Made by a program: the position numbers and the translations under genes
In this document: in pieces, positions 1 through 3,487 of the stretch
Position numbering within the stretch: the stretch's first letter is position 1
Layout of the letters: each line of letters begins with the position of its first letter
From: Candidatus Bathyarchaeota archaeon
GTDB lineage: Archaea; Thermoproteota; Bathyarchaeia; EX4484-135
Assembly: GCA_011040545.1 (NCBI GenBank)
Contig: DQYM01000172.1
Span: 1 to 6,303, forward strand
DNA length: 6,303 nucleotides
Reading direction: 5' to 3'
Notes under the pieces: model-generated
Database searches by the model: none
What the model saw: only the letters and a program-made list of their open reading frames with translations
Told to the model about the DNA's origin: nothing

Positions 1-8
1 GAGGTGAT
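1..8 (+). promoter_or_regulatory. Strong Shine-Dalgarno site for the dppD-like gene
   Basis: GAGGTGAT matches the archaeal 16S 3' end complement (core GGAGGTGAT) and lies 4 bases before ATG 13, which decides that start over ATG 7. It also contains a TGA at 5-7 in another frame, which could be the stop codon of an upstream permease gene. That gene is not in the window, so this last point is inference. Confidence 0.55.
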
Positions 9-12
9 GGCG

Positions 13-969
13 ATGGTGCTGCTTGATGTCAGGGACCTAAGGACGTACTTCTTCACGTTCAGGGGGGTCGTTAAGGCAGTAGATGGTGTGAGCTTTAAGG
101 TTGAGAAGGGCAAGACCTTTGGCCTAGCAGGTGAATCTGGCTGTGGAAAGAGCACAACGGCCTACTCCATCATAAAGCTCGTCCCACCACCAGGTAGGAT
201 AGTCGGTGGCCAGATACTGCTAGATGGGAAGACGGATATCGTTAAGATGAGCGAGGAGGAGGTCAGGCGTAAGGTCAGGTGGAAGCGGATAAGCATGGTA
301 TTCCAGGGGGCCATGAATGCCCTCAACCCCGTTTACACCATAGGCAAGCAAATCTGCGAGGTACTGACCTACCACGCTGGCATGACGAAGCACGAGGCCC
401 TTGAGAGGGCTAAGGAGCTCCTGAAGATGGTTGGCCTTGAGCCAGATATCGTAAAGCGCTACCCACATGAGCTCAGCGGCGGCATGAAGCAGAGGGCCTT
501 CATAGCTATGGCCCTAGCCCTAAACCCAGACCTCATAATCTGCGATGAGCCTACGACAGCCCTTGATGTGGTCGTTCAAGCCCAGATACTTAACCTCCTA
601 AAGCAGCTCCAGGAGAAGTTCAAGATGAGCATCATAATAATAACGCACGACCTAGGCGTTATAGCTGAGCTAGCAGATGACATAGCCATAATGTACGCAG
701 GCAAGATAGTTGAGAAGGCTCCATCTGAGAAGATATTCCTTGAGCCAGCCCACCCATACACGAGGGGCCTCATAAGTAGCGTGCCGAGGCTGACCAAGCG
801 TGTTGAGATAACGTGGATACCTGGCCTACCGCCCGACCTAGCGAACCCACCACCTGGCTGCCGATTCCACCCAAGGTGCAAGGAGGCCATGGACATCTGT
901 AAGAAGGAGGAGCCACCAATAGTTAAAATAGGGCCAGACCACGAGGTAGCTTGCTGGCTGTATGGGTGA
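13..969 (+). CDS. dppD: Oligopeptide/dipeptide ABC transporter ATP-binding protein, DppD/OppD type
   Basis: This is one of the two cytoplasmic ATPases that power an Opp/Dpp-family importer. With the ATG at 13 the protein has 318 residues, normal for the family. Visible motifs: Walker A GESGCGKST (residues 40-48), Q-loop Gln98 in VFQGAMNALNP, ABC signature LSGGMKQR (154-161), Walker B LIICDEP (174-180), D-loop TALD (182-185), switch His212. The C-terminal oligopeptide-transporter extension starts at HPYTRGL (about 247) and contains Cys283, 289, 296 and 313 (CX5CX6CX16C), a pattern linked to a [4Fe-4S] cluster in this family. The ATG at 13 is chosen because GAGGTGAT (1-8) sits 4 bases upstream; ATG at 7 or GTG at 4 in the same frame are possible, and the frame is open to the window edge. 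The stop TGA is followed at once by the dppF-like gene. Substrate is unknown: peptides by family name, but archaeal members also import oligosaccharides. Confidence 0.93.
   Translation: MVLLDVRDLRTYFFTFRGVVKAVDGVSFKVEKGKTFGLAGESGCGKSTTAYSIIKLVPPPGRIVGGQILLDGKTDIVKMSEEEVRRKVRWKRISMVFQGAMNALNPVYTIGKQICEVLTYHAGMTKHEALERAKELLKMVGLEPDIVKRYPHELSGGMKQRAFIAMALALNPDLIICDEPTTALDVVVQAQILNLLKQLQEKFKMSIIIITHDLGVIAELADDIAIMYAGKIVEKAPSEKIFLEPAHPYTRGLISSVPRLTKRVEITWIPGLPPDLANPPPGCRFHPRCKEAMDICKKEEPPIVKIGPDHEVACWLYG
118..149 (+). repeat. 32-base direct repeat, copy 1 (Walker A region of dppD)
   Basis: This stretch, encoding FGLAGESGCGK, is base-for-base identical to 1179-1210 in the dppF-like gene, including every synonymous position and the only GAA glutamate codon in the dppD-like gene (21 others are GAG). 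It is a tract shared between paralogous genes, not a mobile repeat. Confidence 0.7.
854..879 (+). repeat. 26-base direct repeat, copy 1 (GCRFHPRC region of dppD)
   Basis: Identical to 1978-2003. It encodes the GCRFHPRC segment of the C-terminal oligopeptide-transporter domain, with the same CGA arginine codon in both genes. Confidence 0.65.
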
Positions 970-974
970 TGGGT

Positions 975-2117
975 ATGGGCCGTGAGAAGGCTGCTGCCCT
1001 AGGCCCCGAGGCCATAGAGGAGATAATAAGTGCAAAGCCAGGCCGTATAATGTACGTGAGGAACTTAGTTAAGTACTTCTTCCTGAGGAGGGGGATAATT
1101 GAGTTCCTAACTGGCAAGCCACCTAGGTCCGTAAAGGCAGTTGATGGCGTTAGCTTTGATGTAAAGCCAAAGGAGATATTTGGCCTAGCAGGTGAATCTG
1201 GCTGTGGAAAAACGACTACTGGCAAGGTAATAACGAGGCTCTACGACCCAACTGCAGGCACCATCCTGTACAAGCCAAGCAAGGAGATACTTGCTGCCCT
1301 TGAGGACATATCAGGCGGTAGGGTACGGGTCCACGATGGCTACGTGGATATTGCTTCTATCCCACGTAAGTGGTTCAAGCCCCTTAGGCGTGAGATACAG
1401 ATGATATTCCAGGACCCGTATGGTGCCCTAAACCCGAGGATGCGTGTAGGTGATATTCTAGAGGAGCCGCTGCTGGTCCACGGCATAGGCAGCCCTGAGG
1501 AGAGGAAGGAAGCCATCCTAAAGGCCCTTGAGGACGTTAGGCTGGTCCCACCTGAGGAGTTCATTGGGCGATACCCACACATGCTATCAGGTGGCCAGAG
1601 GCAGAGGGTAGCCATAGCGAGGGCACTTATACTTGGTGCTAAGTTCGTGGTGGCAGATGAGCCAGTTAGCATGATAGATGTATCCCTTAGGGCAGAACTC
1701 CTAAAGCTGATGATGAGCCTTAGGGATAGGTTTGGGCTAACCTACCTATTCATAACGCACGACCTAGCTGTAGCTAGGTACCTATGCGATAGGATAGCCA
1801 TAATGTACTTGGGCAAGATAGTTGAGATAGGGGATGCAGATGACGTGATAGATAACCCACTACACCCGTACACGGAGGCCCTTATATCTGCCATACCTGA
1901 GCCAGATCCATCAAACCGTGCTAGGCTTAGGAAGGTGCCGATTAAGGGCGAGGTGCCAAGTGCCGTCTTCGTCCCATCTGGCTGCCGATTCCACCCAAGG
2001 TGCGTTGTCCTTGATGAGCACCCTGAGCTAAGGGAGAAGTGCTGTAAGGAGGAGCCACCGCTAGTTGAGGTAAAGCCAGAGAGGTACGTGGCCTGTTGGT
2101 ACGTGATGAAGAAGTAA
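975..2117 (+). CDS. dppF: Oligopeptide/dipeptide ABC transporter ATP-binding protein, DppF/OppF type
   Basis: This is the second ATPase, expected to pair with the DppD-like protein at the membrane. From ATG 975 it has 380 residues. Motifs: AVDGVSF (55-61), Walker A GESGCGKTT (73-81), Q-loop Gln146 in IFQDPYGALNP (the DppF-type form), signature LSGGQRQR (204-211), Walker B FVVADEP (224-230), D-loop SMID (232-235), switch His262, and the C-terminal HPYTEAL extension (297 on) with Cys337, 343, 356/357 and 374. The stretch between Walker A and Q-loop is about 15 residues longer than in its partner (extra sequence near 100-128). The start is ambiguous: ATG 969 overlaps the preceding TGA (TGATG), while ATG 975 lies 4 bases after GGTGAT (965-970), matching the arrangement at the gene before; TTG 951 would also be in frame but is less likely. 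The gene ends 15 bases from a convergent gene. Confidence 0.93.
   Translation: MGREKAAALGPEAIEEIISAKPGRIMYVRNLVKYFFLRRGIIEFLTGKPPRSVKAVDGVSFDVKPKEIFGLAGESGCGKTTTGKVITRLYDPTAGTILYKPSKEILAALEDISGGRVRVHDGYVDIASIPRKWFKPLRREIQMIFQDPYGALNPRMRVGDILEEPLLVHGIGSPEERKEAILKALEDVRLVPPEEFIGRYPHMLSGGQRQRVAIARALILGAKFVVADEPVSMIDVSLRAELLKLMMSLRDRFGLTYLFITHDLAVARYLCDRIAIMYLGKIVEIGDADDVIDNPLHPYTEALISAIPEPDPSNRARLRKVPIKGEVPSAVFVPSGCRFHPRCVVLDEHPELREKCCKEEPPLVEVKPERYVACWYVMKK
1179..1210 (+). repeat. 32-base direct repeat, copy 2 (Walker A region of dppF)
   Basis: Identical to 118-149. The similarity drops immediately on both sides: the upstream AVDGVSF-coding segments (70-96 and 1131-1157) encode the same residues but differ at four synonymous positions. 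Confidence 0.7.
1978..2003 (+). repeat. 26-base direct repeat, copy 2 (GCRFHPRC region of dppF)
   Basis: Identical to 854-879 in the partner ATPase gene. A shorter shared tract (14 bases, AAGGAGGAGCCACC) follows at 2046-2059, matching 904-917. Confidence 0.65.
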
Positions 2118-2132
2118 GGCCTGGCCAGTAGC

Positions 2133-2624
2133 CTAAGGCCCCCTGGCCTCCCCCATCCAGAATAGCCTCATTAGGACTAGGGCTGAGACGATTATGGTTA
2201 GGAAGAAGGATGGGATAGCCAGCAGGGCGTAGGGCTTGTGCTCCTCGTACACCTCAAAACATAGTTGGACGTGAGCTTCCTCGGACTTTGGGTTCTGTAT
2301 GAGCACGTAGCTTGGGTCCCTTACTATGATCTCGTCTTCCTCGCTAGCCAGGTAGTCGCTAGGCAGCTCACCCGTCCTCTCGTAGGTCCAGTACTGCCTG
2401 TAGGTAAGGACATAGACCTTAACCCCCTCTGGGATATGGCCACTGACCCTTACTATACCGCTAAATGGCTCCTCAACTATGAAATCCAGCTTGTAGGCTG
2501 GGACGGTGTACTCCCTTACTTCCTCGCCAGCGAACTTAACTTCCGTGATCATGGATATGGCCACGAGGGCTACGCTTAGGATGGCGAGCAGGCCTATGAA
2601 TGGCCACCTCAAGTACAGCTTCAT
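2133..2624 (-). CDS. Uncharacterised protein with two predicted transmembrane helices
   Basis: I do not recognise this 163-residue protein. The N-terminus is short and basic (MKLYLRW), followed by a hydrophobic helix at about residues 8-26. A polar, acidic stretch of about 105 residues (27-131) is rich in alternating hydrophobic residues suggesting beta strands, for example GIVRVSG, VKVYVLTYRQYW and SYVLIQNP. A second helix lies at about 132-153, with a short tail. The layout fits a small membrane protein with a beta-rich domain, probably outside the cell, held by both ends. The pattern of strands ending in a YVLIQNP-type motif before the last helix loosely recalls GOLD/emp24-like lumenal domains, but that is speculation. 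The ATG at 2624 has GAGGTG (2630-2635) 5 bases upstream. The gene is convergent with the dppF-like gene (15-base gap) and lies 91 bases behind nusA on the same strand. Base composition and codon use look like the neighbours, so it is probably a real resident gene. Confidence 0.8.
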   Translation of the reverse strand: MKLYLRWPFIGLLAILSVALVAISMITEVKFAGEEVREYTVPAYKLDFIVEEPFSGIVRVSGHIPEGVKVYVLTYRQYWTYERTGELPSDYLASEEDEIIVRDPSYVLIQNPKSEEAHVQLCFEVYEEHKPYALLAIPSFFLTIIVSALVLMRLFWMGEARGP

Positions 2625-2649
2625 GCTCCCACCTCACTTCGCCCCTGCT

Positions 2650-2657
2650 CTTAAAAG
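2650..2657 (-). promoter_or_regulatory. Possible TATA box for the two-helix protein gene
   Basis: CTTTTAAG on the - strand is the only A/T-only core of this length in the 91-base gap and stands out against G+C-rich surroundings. Its centre is about 30 bases before the ATG at 2624, which would put transcription start very close to the start codon. That fits poorly with the Shine-Dalgarno-like GAGGTG there, and no clear BRE is seen. The four-T run could instead serve termination of the operon before it. Confidence 0.3.
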
Positions 2658-2679
2658 ATTGTCGGACGAGGGGGCCACT

Positions 2680-2704
2680 AGCCTACCCGCTGGGGGTTAG
2701 GGCT
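2680..2704 (-). terminator. Imperfect hairpin behind nusA
   Basis: On the - strand AGCCCTAACCC and GGGTAGGCT can pair as a 9-bp stem with two single-base bulges around a CCAGC loop, starting 11 bases after the nusA stop. No U-run follows directly; the nearest is TTTT about 20 bases further on. Archaeal termination depends mainly on U-rich tracts, so a terminator role is only a possibility. The hairpin could also affect transcript stability, or be chance. Confidence 0.25.
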
Positions 2705-2715
2705 TGCCTTAGCAC

Positions 2716-3159
2716 TTAGACTATGATTACGTTATCTACATCAAAGTACCTCTTAGCGAGGAGGCGGAGCTTCTCAGCATTCCGACCATTCTTGCCTATG
2801 GCCCTTGCCTTATCCCTTGGATCTACGTTTATAACGACTATCTTCCTACCATCTGGTCGCTCGGTCAGCCTTATCCCATGGACCTTAACTGGCCTAAGGG
2901 CACCGATTAAGAACTCCCTTAGGTCATCACAGTACTCTACGACCTCAAGCCTCCTCCTCATGACCTTCTCAAGCAGCTTTATCTTATGGCCACCTCGCCC
3001 AACGGCTAGGCCCACATCCCCCTTCTTGACAACGAAGATTATCCTATTGTTCTTATCATCTACTATGCAGTCCTCTACGCTGGCACCTGTAGCTGCTTGA
3101 AACAGGGCTATTAGGCCCATCTCCTTTGCGGTTAGCCTAACCCTCGGCCTCCCAGCCAC
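2716..3159 (-). CDS. nusA: Archaeal NusA-like transcription factor (two KH domains)
   Basis: This is the short archaeal NusA homologue: two KH RNA-binding domains without the N-terminal polymerase-binding and S1 domains of bacterial NusA. It probably binds nascent RNA in transcription elongation or termination; its archaeal role is poorly defined. With GTG at 3159 it has 147 residues, usual for the family. Visible: N-terminal LTAKEMGLIALFQAATGA (9-26), DCIVDDKNNRIIFVV (30-44), first KH loop VGRGG (53-57), VEVVEY-like segment LEVVEY (71-76), second KH loop IGKNG (121-125), end VDNVIIV. The GTG is preferred over TTG 3189 because GGAGGTG (3167-3173) lies 7 bases before it and family members begin just ahead of the LTxxEM segment. 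The TTG would add 10 residues and overlap rpl30e. The rpl30e stop is one base upstream of the GTG, so the two are translationally coupled. Confidence 0.92.
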   Translation of the reverse strand: MAGRPRVRLTAKEMGLIALFQAATGASVEDCIVDDKNNRIIFVVKKGDVGLAVGRGGHKIKLLEKVMRRRLEVVEYCDDLREFLIGALRPVKVHGIRLTERPDGRKIVVINVDPRDKARAIGKNGRNAEKLRLLAKRYFDVDNVIIV

Positions 3160-3160
3160 G

Positions 3161-3487
3161 CTACTCCACCTCCTCTCCCTCAAGCCCAACGAGCTCCATT
3201 ATCTTGGATAGGCCTGGGTCCCTTATGGCTAGGGCAGCTACCATAAATGGCTTACCACATACCTGGCCTAGGTCCCAGCTTGAGCCCTTGAACTCAACAA
3301 CGGGTATGCCAGATAGTCGGGCGTAGTACTCTATATCCGACCTTATGTGGGCTGGGCAGTTCTCAGCCACCACGATTAGCTTGGCCTTGCCGAGCTTAGC
3401 AGCTTTTATCGTGCTCCTTGAGCCAAGCAGCACCTTGCCAGTCCTCACGGCCATGTTTATGGCCTTGGCAAGCTCTGCCATGGACAT
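3161..3487 (-). CDS. rpl30e: 50S ribosomal protein L30e
   Basis: This is a protein of the L7Ae/L30e/S12e/Gadd45 RNA-binding fold, a component of the archaeal large ribosomal subunit with no equivalent under this name in bacteria. It has 108 residues, typical length. Recognisable features are the N-terminal helix AELAKAINMAVRTGKVLLGS, the conserved GSRSTIKAAKLGKAKLIVVAENCP (22-45, with the family's GSRSTIKA and small-residue AENCP turn), the YYARLSGIPVVEF segment, and a GxxCGKPFMVAALAI C-terminal block. The ATG at 3487 shares its A with the rpoA stop (TGATG). GGAGGG (3495-3500) lies 7 bases upstream inside the last rpoA codons, favouring this ATG over the one two codons later. Its place between the RNA polymerase large subunit and nusA is the classic archaeal order, which strengthens the assignment. 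Confidence 0.95.
   Translation of the reverse strand: MSMAELAKAINMAVRTGKVLLGSRSTIKAAKLGKAKLIVVAENCPAHIRSDIEYYARLSGIPVVEFKGSSWDLGQVCGKPFMVAALAIRDPGLSKIMELVGLEGEEVE
3167..3173 (-). promoter_or_regulatory. Shine-Dalgarno site that sets the nusA start
   Basis: GGAGGTG on the - strand lies 7 bases before GTG 3159, inside the last codons of rpl30e. It supports the GTG start and makes the TTG at 3189, which lies upstream of this site, unlikely. Confidence 0.6.

Noticed and set aside
2115..2140. GGCC-rich stretch between the convergent genes as a bidirectional terminator
   Set aside because: Only short palindromes (CTGGCCAG) and a 7-base direct repeat (TAAGGCC) are present, with no U-rich tract on either strand directly after, so a terminator cannot be supported.
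2265..2579. Open frame of 104 codons on the + strand opposite the two-helix protein gene
   Set aside because: The - strand frame is longer, has a Shine-Dalgarno motif, a coherent membrane topology and a sensible position; the + strand translation shows no recognisable features.
2690..2702. CCCTAACCC-like sequence on the - strand as a telomere-type repeat
   Set aside because: There is a single copy, not a tandem array, and it is better explained as one arm of the imperfect hairpin behind nusA.
2723..3100. Open frame of 125 codons on the + strand opposite nusA
   Set aside because: It is a shadow of the KH-domain gene, with a serine/threonine/leucine-rich translation.
3160..3189. Longer nusA starting at TTG 3189 and overlapping rpl30e
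   Set aside because: The ten extra residues are encoded by the Shine-Dalgarno region of the GTG start and are not family-like.
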